A stretch of 64,000 bases of DNA from Puteibacter caeruleilacunae (GCA_005217565.1 SJCO01000003.1:496001-560000), one strand, 5' to 3'; numbered from the stretch's first letter, positions 1 through 9,887 are shown. Notes: generated by a model from the letters alone, not told the origin. A program made the numbers and translations.

Positions 1-365
1 GCTTCTGCTACATTACACAAGGTTTGCGCCACCAATAAGGCATCGATAGAAGCTGTCATAAAAGATAAAAAGTTATCATATCCAGGTTCTGCATTACGCA
101 ATTTACACCACTTATTAAATCGGTTGAAATCAGCACAGAATGTTAAAACTACAGGTGCATTTTTTATCATTGGTTGATTGAAATGTAAAGGAGACAGTTT
201 TTCTTTACGCTCCTGATCTCTTGTTACAACCACCGAATAAACCTGCATATTACCAGTTGTCGAAGCTCTACATGAAGCAGTTAACAATTCATTTAACAAC
301 TCTTGTGAAACTTCTCTATCACTATATTTTCGAATCGTCTTACGTGTATTAAAGATATCCATCAT
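1..365 (-). CDS. nitroreductase family protein (3' end outside window)
   Basis: The gene runs off the left edge, so about 121 N-terminal codons are visible on the minus strand. The translation begins MMDIFNTRKTIRKYSDREVS, the usual opening of FMN-dependent nitroreductases, where the Arg/Lys-rich TRKTIRKYSD segment contacts the flavin phosphate. It continues with a helix containing RASTTGNMQVYS, typical of the NfsA/FRP-like branch that reduces nitro compounds, quinones or flavins with NAD(P)H. Two adjacent ATG codons (365 and 362) can serve as start. The substrate cannot be judged from the fragment. The family is seen in the sequence; the exact activity is unknown. Confidence 0.85.
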   Translation of the reverse strand, partial: MMDIFNTRKTIRKYSDREVSQELLNELLTASCRASTTGNMQVYSVVVTRDQERKEKLSPLHFNQPMIKNAPVVLTFCADFNRFNKWCKLRNAEPGYDNFLSFMTASIDALLVAQTLCNVAE

Positions 366-401
366 GATAAATAATTTTCACCAAATGTAATAATAAATAA
401 C

Positions 402-436
402 AGAAAAAGGGGAGTCTATGACTCCCCCCTTTTCTG
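402..436 (-). terminator. rho-independent terminator after the giant secreted protein gene
   Basis: A GC-rich hairpin (AAAGGGGAGT, loop CTATG, ACTCCCCCCTTTT as read on +) is flanked by an A run and a T run, so it could stop transcription from either side. It lies 20 bp past the stop codon of the minus-strand gene and between that gene and the nitroreductase start. Confidence 0.75.
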
Positions 437-455
437 CTAATCAATCAATTCGATA

Positions 456-3400
456 TTACCGCTTAACAACTCTTTCTGTCTTAACGACTTTATTAGCATC
501 GTTGAACAAGGTAATGAAGTAAACTCCAGTTCCTAGTTCACCAGTCTGAATTGTCATCGAAGGATTAACTACTTGCTTAACTACCTGACCAGCAATATTA
601 GATATCACTACCCTACTGATCTTTTCGTTAGAGCTCAAGTTAATTTCATTATCAAATGGATTAGGATAAATAGTATATTCTAATGCATCTAATTGATCTA
701 CATCTGTTACTACATCACCAGTAGTAAATTTCCATGCGTCTGGATCATCGATTCCTGGGAATGGATTTCCGTTAGCATCAGTAATAGCACCTGCGTCAAC
801 TAGTACGTAGTACTCAGTAAACTTGTCTAACCATTGTGTAGAAGTATCCCAGTCAGGAGTTACTACATGACCATCAATCATATCTGCAGTGATTGTAACT
901 GTTACAGCTGGATCAGTAGAACCTACAGGAATAATCTTGATAGTTCCTGAACCAACCATAATTGGCTCATTGAATGTAGCTGTTACTGCAGGATGCGCAT
1001 CCGATGTAGTTGAACCTGATGTTGGACTGTAGCTCAATGGCATTGGTGTTGAATCGTGAGCATAAGCAGCTGAAGTTGCTGATGAACTGTTCTCTACTTC
1101 TGTTACCATAACAGTGTAGTTTCCAGTCATTGCATCTTCAAGAGTCATACCTGTAGCACCATCTACCATTTCACCATCCTTATACCATTGGTAAGTTACA
1201 TCAACAGTATAAGCTGAAGCTGTAAGTACATCACCATCGGCAGTTATTTCAGGAGCTGGAAGTTCCATTACAGTAAGATTAGTTGTTCTCTCACAACCTT
1301 CTACCATATACTTCACAACATGGGCTTCTGCAGCTACACCATAATCCTCACCGTCAGGACCAGTTACCATACCGCCTGCAAACACATAAGTAGTTACATC
1401 GTTTACAACTGGATTTCCGGTAACAACAAATGGTACACTAATCATAGAGTCATGATCTGCATCTTTAACCCACATTAAGTAACTTCCAATAGCAACATTG
1501 TTAAATGTTCCACTAGCTTGTAGTGTTCCAGGCTCTGTTGCATCATCAGCAGTAATTGAGAACCAGTAGTCATGAGATGCCTCATCACCAGCTGCTTCAC
1601 TTACCATAGCTGTTACAGTACCATCACATTCTGCGTCAACAACATCAACCGAAAGCATCAAATCGTCAATAACCACTAGGTTATATGTACGCTCACATCC
1701 ACCTTCTGGAGTATAAAGAACTGTATGTGGTCCTGCTGCATAGGTATTACCCATTAGCATTGCACTTGTTCCTTGCAGTACGTGCATAGTCATATCTTCT
1801 TCAACTGGCATACCCACAACAGTGTGCATAAACTCTTCCATACACTCATGAGTATCTGTAACATGTATTTCATATACTCCTCGAGCTAAGCCCACAAATA
1901 CAGCTACATCATCAGTTGTCATAGTTTCGTCATAACCTTCGCCAATTACGCGAACAATATAACGGTCAATTCCAGAATCATAACTTAATGCTCCACCAGA
2001 AACAGTAATTGTTAGATCTTCAGTACATTCTGTCTTGTCTGCCTCAATAGCTACACTAATAGGATCAGATACAACATTGAATGTAATAAATTCTGGATCT
2101 GAAATACAATCCAATTCATCCTTAACCTGGAACCAGTAGTGACCTTCTTCATCACCTTCAACATCACCATGGTTAAATGCATTTGGAATTACTTCATCAC
2201 CATCAAATGGCATCCATCCTGTAGCTCCAGGACCATTCAAGTCGCTCATATCATTACTATTCACATAGCGATAGAAGAATGAGTTACTCTGATCTCCAGA
2301 AGCCGTAATACGTGCACTTGACATTGGATCTCCGTGACAAGTAACATCCTTCACCATATCAATGGTTACTGTATTACCTGGCATAATTGTTACTGTACCT
2401 TCATACATACAGATAGGAGTATCATTGTAACCTTCACCATTCTGGAAGAATAAACCTACCTTGAATTCATAATCTACAGGTACTGCATTACGATCAACTT
2501 TGAATGAGAATGCTTCGTCCCAAACAAGGAAACTAGACCAGTTTTCACGCTTGATAGTATATCTGTATACAGGATCCATTCCAAGATTATCATAATAGTT
2601 GAATGGGCCATCCAATACTTCAATTTCAATTGTACCAGTCTCATCTGTTGCACATGCATCCAAATTGTAGATATGAGGAACTACGTCCCATTCTGCAGGC
2701 TGCTTAATTTGATAGTTACCTCTCCATGCTGATGGACACTTACCATTTGCATCCTCAACTACTCTTACTTTATACCAACCAGCGTTTAAGTAGATACGAG
2801 GATTACTAACGATGTCATGGAAATCATTATCAATTCCTTGAACTTCATACCAGAACGTTGATAATCCAGGGCTTCCTCCCTGAACATTGTATACTAGCAA
2901 TGAACCTTGTTCTCCATAACAATCAGCGTGATCAATCTTTCCTACATCAAAAGTTATAGGATCAGGAGCAGGCATTGGTACACGATGGTTATCCAATTCA
3001 AACTCTGTATAGATTCCATCAGGATCACCTAGGAAATCAATTTCACCTCCTGATACACAACCATTCTCATCAATAATCCAAAGAATGTGTGTTCCATAAC
3101 CTAATCCAGTGAATGTATCACCTTCCTGCCATGCAGTTTGTTGTGGGAATTCCGCAGGATTAGGGAATTGATAATCAAAGTTAGTTGCTGATGTTGATAA
3201 TCCAGTGAAATAATCAAGGTCACCAGTACCACCATGGGCAATTACCTTAACTTCTCCATCATTGTTTTCACATGAAGCATACTTCAATACCTCGAATCCA
3301 TCAATCATAGGATAAGTCTCAGGTTGATCAACCTGTACACCTTTACCTACAACGCAACCATTACCATCACGAACATATACATTATAATGACCATATGGAA

Positions 3401-6400
3401 GTCCGGTAAACGTATGGGCAGTTGCAGATGATGAAGTTCTCACCCACTGATGACCAGGCACACTTGGAGGAGTATCGTCAAATACATCATTCACTCCAAC
3501 TAGCTGGAACCAATAGTTACCAACTCCACCTGTTGTGTTGAAGACTTTAATTTCCCCATCGCTTCCATGGCGACAGCTTACATGCTTAATTTCAGTATCA
3601 AATTCAATACCTTCAGCATCTTTAACTTCGATAGTAACACGTACTACACAGTCGGTATGTTCTGTACGACGCAACTCAACATCCCAATCACCTGCTGGAC
3701 GAGAAGTTAGAATCTTAATAGGATCAGTACTTGATTTAGAGAACTGTGACCAACTAGTTTGTCCAACCCATCTCCACTCTAATTCATCTGTTTCAGGAGC
3801 ATCTTCACAAACATTCTCTGAAGGCCATCCACCGTGGAATACCAATTCAAACTCTTTATTGGCATCATCAGCACAATCAATGTTGATCATTCTATTTGTA
3901 GAAGTCTTCCAATTTGGAGTTCCTAGTTCAACTGCAAATACATCCAATTGATCTGGTTCACAAACAGGTACTGGATAATGATCCCATTCCTCTACACATA
4001 CGCTATTACCATAAGCATCCTCAACTCTAATTGTATAGCCTTCGTTTGCATATGCACGAATATCGTATGTTTTAGTATAATAATACTTTCTTACTGGAAC
4101 TGTTTTACCACAGAAATAAGGTAATTTCTCAGCAAGACTTCCATGCCAATAAGTCTCTGGGTTGAAAGTATATTCCCAATGAGAATGTTCTTCGATTGGT
4201 AATACGTGCTCACTTTCTTCTCCATCGTCATTGATCAAGATAATCTTGTAATTACCCCAACCATTTTGAACCTGTACTCGAAGAACACCTTCTTCTCCAA
4301 AGCAAAGTGCATCGCGAAGCTTATAGAATTCAGATATTTCAAGTGGTGCAGCAGGTAAGATCTCAAATGTAGTGAAACAACCTACACAATCCTCATGAGT
4401 CTTCGACCATAATACATAGTGTCCTGGACACAATCCAGAAGCCGTTCCTCCTGAGAATGAAATTTCCTGAAGATGTCCATATCCGTATCCATTAGGAGGA
4501 GCAGGAAGTACACCATTAGGATATTCATCATACACTACCTTATACAACTTATCAATAGTACTATTCTCAACTGCTCCATCGAGCAATTCGAATGATCCAT
4601 TACAACTGTAACAAGTTGGATGAGTTATACCATCTTCAATAAGATCTGTATTAAACTTAACCTCTACCTGGTCATTAATGGTTACAGGAACCACAAGTCG
4701 TTCCATTGGATCCCAATGACTAGTATGTCTATTGTTATTGTATCTACATTGATCCTCAAAACCGAAGAAGTAGCTTCCTGGTTCCAAATCAAATGTAAAT
4801 TCAATATACCCCTGAGTAGACCAATAGTGATGTAAGTTGTAATTCCAAGGCTTATGTACATAATGGTAATCAGAATTAAAATCATCTGACCAATAGCCAA
4901 GTCCATCGAAGTAGTTGTCCATTGAAGCTTCTTGATTAGCAAAGACAAATCGGAATGGTAACCACCAGTCACCACCATCGTTATCCCGAATATCACCACC
5001 TTCTATACGGAAGGTTACTTTACCAGGTGAACCTGGACAAATAGGATCAACTGTGCTTACTACAGAAACCTCAAATGGTCTGTTTTGTGTAATTGTTACT
5101 TTATTGGAGTAAATGATACATCCGTAGTAATTCATTACAGCAAAATAATATTCTCCTGCAGGAAGTTCTGTTTCATCTTCATGATAGTATGGGAAGTTAA
5201 TTTGGAATTCTTCCATTGAATCCCAATCTGGAGTTGGGCCATAACGTACCTCAGATTTCATCAACATCACCTCATGTTGATTCCATCTCCAATAACCATG
5301 ATGTGGATCCTGGAATTGATCATCTCCTGGATAATCACCAGATGGATCAGGGACATCGTGATTAGTAATCTCGAAATCACTAGGTCTCAAATCAACTGTA
5401 CTACCATAACAATCGATATGAATATTGTCAATGTGTAATGTAGGTTGATCAATAAATGGTACATTAAAAGTAAAGTCTACTGCACATCCGGTTTCATCAA
5501 CTACCTTTAGATAGTGTTCTCCAGAACTACTACTAACAGTATAGTAACCATCTTGCATACTTAATGTTACAGGCACATAATCAAGATAGAAAGACAAGTT
5601 ACCCATTCCGCCCACTACAGCAAAACTAAACTTACCATCAGTTCCTTCAAAGCATGTTGGCTGCTTCACTGCAAGCTCCTCAATACCTTCAAGATCAGTA
5701 TCCATAATCGTCACTGACTCTTCTTTTGGACAAGTTCCTTCCTCATCTGTTACAACAACGGTATAGGTACCTGCTGGGACACATGGGAATCTCTTAGTAC
5801 TAGTATTGAAACTAATTCCTGCTGGTGAACCATCTTCCAACAACTCAACGGTATATCCATGTCCCAATGTTGTACTTTCATCTACATCAACGTAAATATC
5901 AATACAGTGACATGCGTAGATATAACGACCACTACGGTAAGCCAAGTCACTTGTTCCTTTTTTATAGAATTCCCAATCAAACTCAATCTGACTAGGTGAC
6001 ATAATTGGAACAAACTTTGGTAAACCGTTATCCATATATTGAGTCCAGCAACTAGTACCTACTTCTCTTACGAATACGGCATAATGTCCAGGAGCTAAAC
6101 CTTCAAATGTTTCACCTAGATCTTTCCATGTCACAGGCACTGTACCTGGATTTTCTAATGCCTCGGTGATTGTATATTCTAAATCACCAGTAAATCCAGC
6201 ACCAATAACATTAACTTGATTTGATTGAAGCGTAATGGTTCCATCCCAATCATATTCAGGACTCTCCTCACACTCAGTTGCGTCGGTATAATCTACATCT
6301 GTAATTTCGAATCCATAACCATCAATTGTAATTTGACGCTCAATCATACAGAAATTCTTGTCGCGAGCATAAAGAATATAGTTTCCTGCACTCAAACCAT

Positions 6401-7712
6401 TGAATGTATATTCACCATATTCATCAGTTGTTTTCCACATCTTGCTAGCTGTTGATCCAACAGGAAGTATAGCCACCTGATAACCTCCAAAATCCATAGG
6501 AGTACCACCTTCAACATCGAAACTTACTGATCCCTTGGATCCACAGTTGTCTTGAGGTGTTTTTGATATGTCATCAAATACAAGAGCAGGAGTATCATTC
6601 ATATGATGTATCATATGCAAGTCATGATAATAATAAGAATCATGCTCATTTAGATCAATAAAGACAGAAGAACAACCATTGCTATCTTCTACCCAAATCC
6701 AATATGTTCCTTCCGGCAAATCAAATTGGCCAGTATTATTGATATGCAATCCCGGCACATCATCAACACCGTAATAATTGTGCTGCCAAAACTGATCCCA
6801 GATTGGTGCAACATAGAAAGTATAATCACCACTTCCACCATGACCTGTCAAATGCAATACGAATCTATCAGGGTCACATGGTTTATCTTCTGCCTCATAA
6901 CTCACTGTCAATGGCTGAGGTGCTTCAACTGTAATTCTTGCTGGAGCAGACAAACAATGAGGAGCATCATTCTTTATAGCGATCACCACATTCTCAGAAC
7001 CTGGTTCTACTACTGTAATTAAATCCTCATCAAAAAATGGTCCATTGATTATATCACCATTAATTACATATCGACAAGTAGGATCAAAATTATCTATTCT
7101 GATCGCACCTGATTCATATGAACAATCTGCAGCAACAGTTGAAACCTGAGGTGTTTCAAGAAGGATATCTACTGTCATATCATCCTTACCCCATTTAGGA
7201 TTCAAAGCAGGTTCACCTGCTTCAAGGTAGAATTCACTATCATCCTCATCCCACATAAGTTGAGCATGAACAGGGAAATCACCCGAGTAAGGAAAATCTT
7301 CCAAACTGAACTTTAAATGCCCCATAGTCACTACATCCTCAAAATTAGAATGTGGTGCAGTATTGGACCAATCCCAAGTTAATTCGATTCTACCAGGACT
7401 TACTTCATTTGCAACAATATCATTGTCACCAAATGCTGCATCAGCCCCAGGAGCTGCATTTACAAAACCGTCAAAATCAAACTTGTTATGATTGTACTCA
7501 ACATACAATTTGAAGCCAGTAACCTTATAAAGGTCGTTAAGTGTTATATCTACGGTGTACATGTTGTCTGCATTAAAGCACACCGTCTTTCCCATCAATG
7601 TGGTATTATGCTGTGTTGGATCCCCAGGCTGCGCCCAGGCTGTACTCATACCGAGCAGCATCACACACACAAACATACACACACTGAAAAGCCGTGTAAA
7701 CGATTTCCTCAT
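456..7712 (-). CDS. giant secreted SprB-repeat adhesin-like protein, type IX secretion substrate
   Basis: A 2418-residue protein. A signal peptide ends near residue 27 (STAWAQ). Residues about 40-185 look like a cohesin/carbohydrate-binding beta-sandwich. The long middle contains repeated domains with the SprB-repeat hallmark of a Cys-Gly/Asp-Gly opening and a Gly-Gly/Gly-Asn strand, for example KQPTCFEGTDGKF (about 685), KHVSCRHGSDGEI (about 1384), DHADCYGEQGSL (about 1597) and KDVTCHGDP (about 1794). An Ig-like domain (YQWYKDGEMVDG, about 2160) and a Big_5/SbsA-type Ig domain (about 2225-2335) follow. The last 75 residues are a type A sorting domain (YTIYPNPFDN, then ITLFNDANKVVKTERVVKR). 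SprB-like proteins are surface adhesins for gliding or attachment. Export by type IX secretion, with cleavage by the PorU encoded at 47.7-51 kb, is inferred. It stands alone with its own terminator. The ligand is unknown. Confidence 0.9.
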   Translation of the reverse strand: MRKSFTRLFSVCMFVCVMLLGMSTAWAQPGDPTQHNTTLMGKTVCFNADNMYTVDITLNDLYKVTGFKLYVEYNHNKFDFDGFVNAAPGADAAFGDNDIVANEVSPGRIELTWDWSNTAPHSNFEDVVTMGHLKFSLEDFPYSGDFPVHAQLMWDEDDSEFYLEAGEPALNPKWGKDDMTVDILLETPQVSTVAADCSYESGAIRIDNFDPTCRYVINGDIINGPFFDEDLITVVEPGSENVVIAIKNDAPHCLSAPARITVEAPQPLTVSYEAEDKPCDPDRFVLHLTGHGGSGDYTFYVAPIWDQFWQHNYYGVDDVPGLHINNTGQFDLPEGTYWIWVEDSNGCSSVFIDLNEHDSYYYHDLHMIHHMNDTPALVFDDISKTPQDNCGSKGSVSFDVEGGTPMDFGGYQVAILPVGSTASKMWKTTDEYGEYTFNGLSAGNYILYARDKNFCMIERQITIDGYGFEITDVDYTDATECEESPEYDWDGTITLQSNQVNVIGAGFTGDLEYTITEALENPGTVPVTWKDLGETFEGLAPGHYAVFVREVGTSCWTQYMDNGLPKFVPIMSPSQIEFDWEFYKKGTSDLAYRSGRYIYACHCIDIYVDVDESTTLGHGYTVELLEDGSPAGISFNTSTKRFPCVPAGTYTVVVTDEEGTCPKEESVTIMDTDLEGIEELAVKQPTCFEGTDGKFSFAVVGGMGNLSFYLDYVPVTLSMQDGYYTVSSSSGEHYLKVVDETGCAVDFTFNVPFIDQPTLHIDNIHIDCYGSTVDLRPSDFEITNHDVPDPSGDYPGDDQFQDPHHGYWRWNQHEVMLMKSEVRYGPTPDWDSMEEFQINFPYYHEDETELPAGEYYFAVMNYYGCIIYSNKVTITQNRPFEVSVVSTVDPICPGSPGKVTFRIEGGDIRDNDGGDWWLPFRFVFANQEASMDNYFDGLGYWSDDFNSDYHYVHKPWNYNLHHYWSTQGYIEFTFDLEPGSYFFGFEDQCRYNNNRHTSHWDPMERLVVPVTINDQVEVKFNTDLIEDGITHPTCYSCNGSFELLDGAVENSTIDKLYKVVYDEYPNGVLPAPPNGYGYGHLQEISFSGGTASGLCPGHYVLWSKTHEDCVGCFTTFEILPAAPLEISEFYKLRDALCFGEEGVLRVQVQNGWGNYKIILINDDGEESEHVLPIEEHSHWEYTFNPETYWHGSLAEKLPYFCGKTVPVRKYYYTKTYDIRAYANEGYTIRVEDAYGNSVCVEEWDHYPVPVCEPDQLDVFAVELGTPNWKTSTNRMINIDCADDANKEFELVFHGGWPSENVCEDAPETDELEWRWVGQTSWSQFSKSSTDPIKILTSRPAGDWDVELRRTEHTDCVVRVTIEVKDAEGIEFDTEIKHVSCRHGSDGEIKVFNTTGGVGNYWFQLVGVNDVFDDTPPSVPGHQWVRTSSSATAHTFTGLPYGHYNVYVRDGNGCVVGKGVQVDQPETYPMIDGFEVLKYASCENNDGEVKVIAHGGTGDLDYFTGLSTSATNFDYQFPNPAEFPQQTAWQEGDTFTGLGYGTHILWIIDENGCVSGGEIDFLGDPDGIYTEFELDNHRVPMPAPDPITFDVGKIDHADCYGEQGSLLVYNVQGGSPGLSTFWYEVQGIDNDFHDIVSNPRIYLNAGWYKVRVVEDANGKCPSAWRGNYQIKQPAEWDVVPHIYNLDACATDETGTIEIEVLDGPFNYYDNLGMDPVYRYTIKRENWSSFLVWDEAFSFKVDRNAVPVDYEFKVGLFFQNGEGYNDTPICMYEGTVTIMPGNTVTIDMVKDVTCHGDPMSSARITASGDQSNSFFYRYVNSNDMSDLNGPGATGWMPFDGDEVIPNAFNHGDVEGDEEGHYWFQVKDELDCISDPEFITFNVVSDPISVAIEADKTECTEDLTITVSGGALSYDSGIDRYIVRVIGEGYDETMTTDDVAVFVGLARGVYEIHVTDTHECMEEFMHTVVGMPVEEDMTMHVLQGTSAMLMGNTYAAGPHTVLYTPEGGCERTYNLVVIDDLMLSVDVVDAECDGTVTAMVSEAAGDEASHDYWFSITADDATEPGTLQASGTFNNVAIGSYLMWVKDADHDSMISVPFVVTGNPVVNDVTTYVFAGGMVTGPDGEDYGVAAEAHVVKYMVEGCERTTNLTVMELPAPEITADGDVLTASAYTVDVTYQWYKDGEMVDGATGMTLEDAMTGNYTVMVTEVENSSSATSAAYAHDSTPMPLSYSPTSGSTTSDAHPAVTATFNEPIMVGSGTIKIIPVGSTDPAVTVTITADMIDGHVVTPDWDTSTQWLDKFTEYYVLVDAGAITDANGNPFPGIDDPDAWKFTTGDVVTDVDQLDALEYTIYPNPFDNEINLSSNEKISRVVISNIAGQVVKQVVNPSMTIQTGELGTGVYFITLFNDANKVVKTERVVKR

Positions 7713-7739
7713 AGCATTAATGTTTAAATTGAACTTAAA

Positions 7740-7792
7740 TTGATTGATTATTTTCTTAACTCTTAAAAAATTGATTGATTTCTTGATTGATT
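7740..7792 (-). repeat. three copies of a 10-bp AATCAATCAA repeat in the leader of the giant gene
   Basis: On the + strand TTGATTGATT occurs at 7740-7749, 7771-7780 and 7783-7792, that is 28 to 80 bases upstream of the start codon. The same AATCAATCAA word lies just past the stop codon (439-448 on +). The role is unknown; it may be an operator or chance in an AT-rich leader. Confidence 0.45.
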
Positions 7793-8213
7793 ATTTGTAT
7801 ACCTTTCTCATAAGCGGTCCTCCTCTATATTAGCTTTTATATTAATTCGTTAATTTCTCTATTGTTACTATACAAGACGCTTTTACATAAACGTAAATTA
7901 ATCTTATAAGGATACGTCATTCGTCAAAATCTCGAATTCATTCACACCAATAAAAATCAAACTCGTGTAATTTCTTTTTCAGAAAAGTCTTTCATCATCT
8001 CGGGGATCCCCTCAATCAAAACAGTCTTCAACTCTATCGCTTCAAACCATCAACACTCCAGCGCCACATGCAGTCATCGTCTCGCGCTCACGTGCTCTAA
8101 AAAATTTCATACTATAAATATAAGCTTTTTTCAAATTAAAAACCTAATCACAACACAATATCAATAGATTTTTCACAGTTTTGTAACTGGAACGATCACT
8201 AAATAAATGAATT

Positions 8214-8381
8214 ATGAAACGATTTAAAATCCTACTATCTTTTTTTATTACTATCTATCTATCAACCTCTTGCAAGAGTTGCAATTGTCCTGCATATTGG
8301 GATTTCGTCCAACCAGAATTGTTCGTAAATGTTAAACAACATATCGCTATGGTCCTCATTCAGATCCATTTGTTCTTTTAG
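8214..8381 (+). CDS. possible 55-residue lipoprotein
   Basis: The frame starts ATG-AAA-CGA and encodes a basic start (MKRFK), a hydrophobic stretch and then LSTSC at residues 16-20, a plausible if loose lipobox, followed by KSCNCPAYW. Cys-rich CNCP segments are common in small Bacteroidota lipoproteins. The remaining 25 residues have no recognisable pattern, so this may be a true small lipoprotein or the front of a decayed one. No terminator or clear promoter was found. Confidence 0.35.
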   Translation: MKRFKILLSFFITIYLSTSCKSCNCPAYWDFVQPELFVNVKQHIAMVLIQIHLFF

Positions 8382-8543
8382 TTTCATCAACTATTTAATC
8401 TGATAAAATTTCAGTATCTTGCCTACCTAATTGATAACCTTCCACAAATATTTTTCCTTAACCATTTCATATTAAAATCATCCGCAAAATACCCCTTATT
8501 TTACTACTATACACTACCGTTACACCACAATTACTGAGCTTTT

Positions 8544-8598
8544 ACCACTATAAGTAGTAAGAGTCTAGTAAGTGCCCAGTAAAAGGGCAGTAAGTGGT
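8544..8598. other. nested inverted repeat rich in AGTAAG
   Basis: The outer arms ACCACT and AGTGGT enclose an inner hairpin GCCC/GGGC. Between them AGTAAG-like words recur (AGTAGTAAG, TAGTAAGTG, AGTAAAAG, AGTAAGTG). It lies between the small lipoprotein frame and the DUF6266 gene. It lacks a T tract, so it is not a standard terminator. The function is unknown. Confidence 0.3.
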
Positions 8599-8981
8599 CA
8601 GACATCATGGTTGCTGAATTTGGACAATGACCAGATCAGAGTGTTATATCGACATCATACTTTTTTTAGATTTAGTTTCTGAACACATACTTCTGACTGA
8701 TAACATATTACTTATTCTTACTCTTCCTTTATCTATCTGCTGATATAATTTTTTCGCCATAATTTTCTTGTAAATAATTATTTTGTTTATACCTTTGAAA
8801 CACAAAATACAACGTGGATGTAAAGAAAATTCCATGCTGTAATGTGTAGATGAGGTCTTCACGAGAAAAGAGCAACTTCAGCCTTTCGCGACTAAGCTAC
8901 TCAAATTAGAAGCTATTTTTTTAACTTCATTATTATCGCGACCACTTATCATCTTATTTAAATAACTTAAACATTATTTTA

Positions 8982-9650
8982 ATGGGTAAGATTAGACAAG
9001 GAATATTTGGACCCGTAGAGGGTAAAGTTGATAATTTGGTAGGTGCTAGTTGGAATGGTATTCATTACTTAAGATCACTAGGACACCCACACATCCCAGA
9101 TTCAGAGAAGCAAAAAACGAGTCAGGGTAAATTTAGTGCAATTCGAAAAATGGGACATTATCTTAAAGACGAACTATTAGATCCCATATGGAAAACGGCA
9201 GCTCAAAACAACCAAATGACTTCTGTTAACTTGTTTCAACGAGTTAATCACGATGCCTTTGATTCTGAAGGGAAAATAAGTGATTTTTCTCTGCTGAAGA
9301 TGTCACCCAGAGATCTTGGAGCAAAAGAAATTCCAGGTCGTCCTCAATGCTTACAGGCATTCAAGGATCCAGATCGGGAAAACCACATAATTATTCGTTG
9401 GGATTATGATCGACAGTTAGGAGTGGTTAAAGACAACGATATATTACATGTAATTGTTATAGATGAAGAGGAAATCTACTTCGCAGAAAACATTAACGCA
9501 AAAAGAGTAGACAAAGCGATATCGCTTAATATCCCCAATGAGAATAAGTTAATAAACCTTTATGTGTTCTTTTCGGATAACACCAAGACGAAGTATTCTG
9601 AGAGCGTTTATCAATTTGTCAACATGGATAATGAGCCTATTAACAATTAG
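8982..9650 (+). CDS. DUF6266 family protein
   Basis: A 222-residue protein without a signal peptide. The N-terminus, MGKIRQGIFGPVEGKVDNLV followed by GASWNGIHYLRSLG, fits the DUF6266 family, whose members begin with a Gly-rich GxxGPxxGKVG(N/T)VVG..W(K/N)G..Y(L/M)R segment and end in a beta-rich domain. The C-terminal half (about 125-215) is predicted beta-strand: IIIRWDYD, ILHVIVIDEEE, KLINLYVFFSD. The family has no assigned function and is largely confined to Bacteroidota. No neighbour gives a clue: the gene is flanked by repeats and inverted repeats. The family call rests on the N-terminal motif. Confidence 0.75.
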   Translation: MGKIRQGIFGPVEGKVDNLVGASWNGIHYLRSLGHPHIPDSEKQKTSQGKFSAIRKMGHYLKDELLDPIWKTAAQNNQMTSVNLFQRVNHDAFDSEGKISDFSLLKMSPRDLGAKEIPGRPQCLQAFKDPDRENHIIIRWDYDRQLGVVKDNDILHVIVIDEEEIYFAENINAKRVDKAISLNIPNENKLINLYVFFSDNTKTKYSESVYQFVNMDNEPINN

Positions 9651-9674
9651 TATAATGATATTTCACTTGAACCT

Positions 9675-9682
9675 TAAGTTTG
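9675..9682 (+). promoter_or_regulatory. TAAGTTTG, possible -7 element
   Basis: The word fits the Bacteroidota -7 consensus TAnnTTTG exactly. No TTG is found 19-21 bases upstream. It lies 20 bases before the tandem repeat and could start a transcript ending at the 10260-10297 terminator. Confidence 0.3.
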
Positions 9683-9701
9683 CAATTGAAAAGGCCTATA
9701 G

Positions 9702-9773
9702 TATCTCAAGCCAACAAAATACCTTGAGCCAAAGCGATACCTCAAGCCAACACAGTACCTTAAGCCAAACATG
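9702..9773 (+). repeat. 18-bp tandem repeat, four units, with scattered relatives to 9888
   Basis: Four units of 18 bp follow one another: TATCTCAAGCCAACAAAA, TACCTTGAGCCAAAGCGA, TACCTCAAGCCAACACAG and TACCTTAAGCCAAACATG. The core CCTCAAGCC recurs at about 9790, 9804 (CCTCAAGC) and 9874, without fixed spacing. The period is a multiple of three and one frame is open across it (giving short SSQ/LSQ-type repeats), but that frame starts inside the DUF6266 gene and has no other sign of being coding. Confidence 0.8.
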
Positions 9774-9775
9774 CT

Positions 9776-9830
9776 ACAGATCGGGTGCGCCTCAAGCCGG
9801 ATTACCTCAAGCAATTAGCACTCGATCTGT
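9776..9830. other. 13-bp inverted repeat
   Basis: ACAGATCGGGTGC (9776-9788) can pair with GCACTCGATCTGT (9818-9830) over 13 positions with one G-T pair. The 29-base loop carries two CCTCAAGC words of the neighbouring repeat. The arms contain GATCG, so this is more GC-rich than its surroundings. It could be an RNA stem or a DNA-level cruciform. Confidence 0.5.
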
Positions 9831-9887
9831 TTTAAAATGCTCAAAATTATTTGAGTCGGTACAGCAAACTTGACCTCAAGCCAAGCT

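Larger units (their letters stand above)
7713..8981. other. 1.27-kb gene-poor stretch upstream of the giant gene
   Basis: This stretch separates two divergently read genes. It holds the leader of the giant gene with three AATCAATCAA repeats, one short lipoprotein-like reading frame at 8214-8381 and a nested hairpin at 8544-8598. No TAnnTTTG promoter was found just upstream of the giant gene. A 72-codon minus-strand frame at 8644-8862 has no recognisable features and is not accepted. Otherwise nothing is seen. Confidence 0.6.

Noticed and set aside
3535-3951. 138-codon plus-strand frame inside the giant gene
   Set aside because: Antisense shadow of a long, well-supported coding region; Ser/Thr-rich product expected from reverse reading.
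8644-8862. 72-codon minus-strand frame
   Set aside because: Basic, low-complexity product without a motif, in AT-rich non-coding DNA.
9562-9873. 103-codon frame through the 18-bp repeat
   Set aside because: It begins inside the DUF6266 gene in another frame and is kept open only because the repeat period is a multiple of three.
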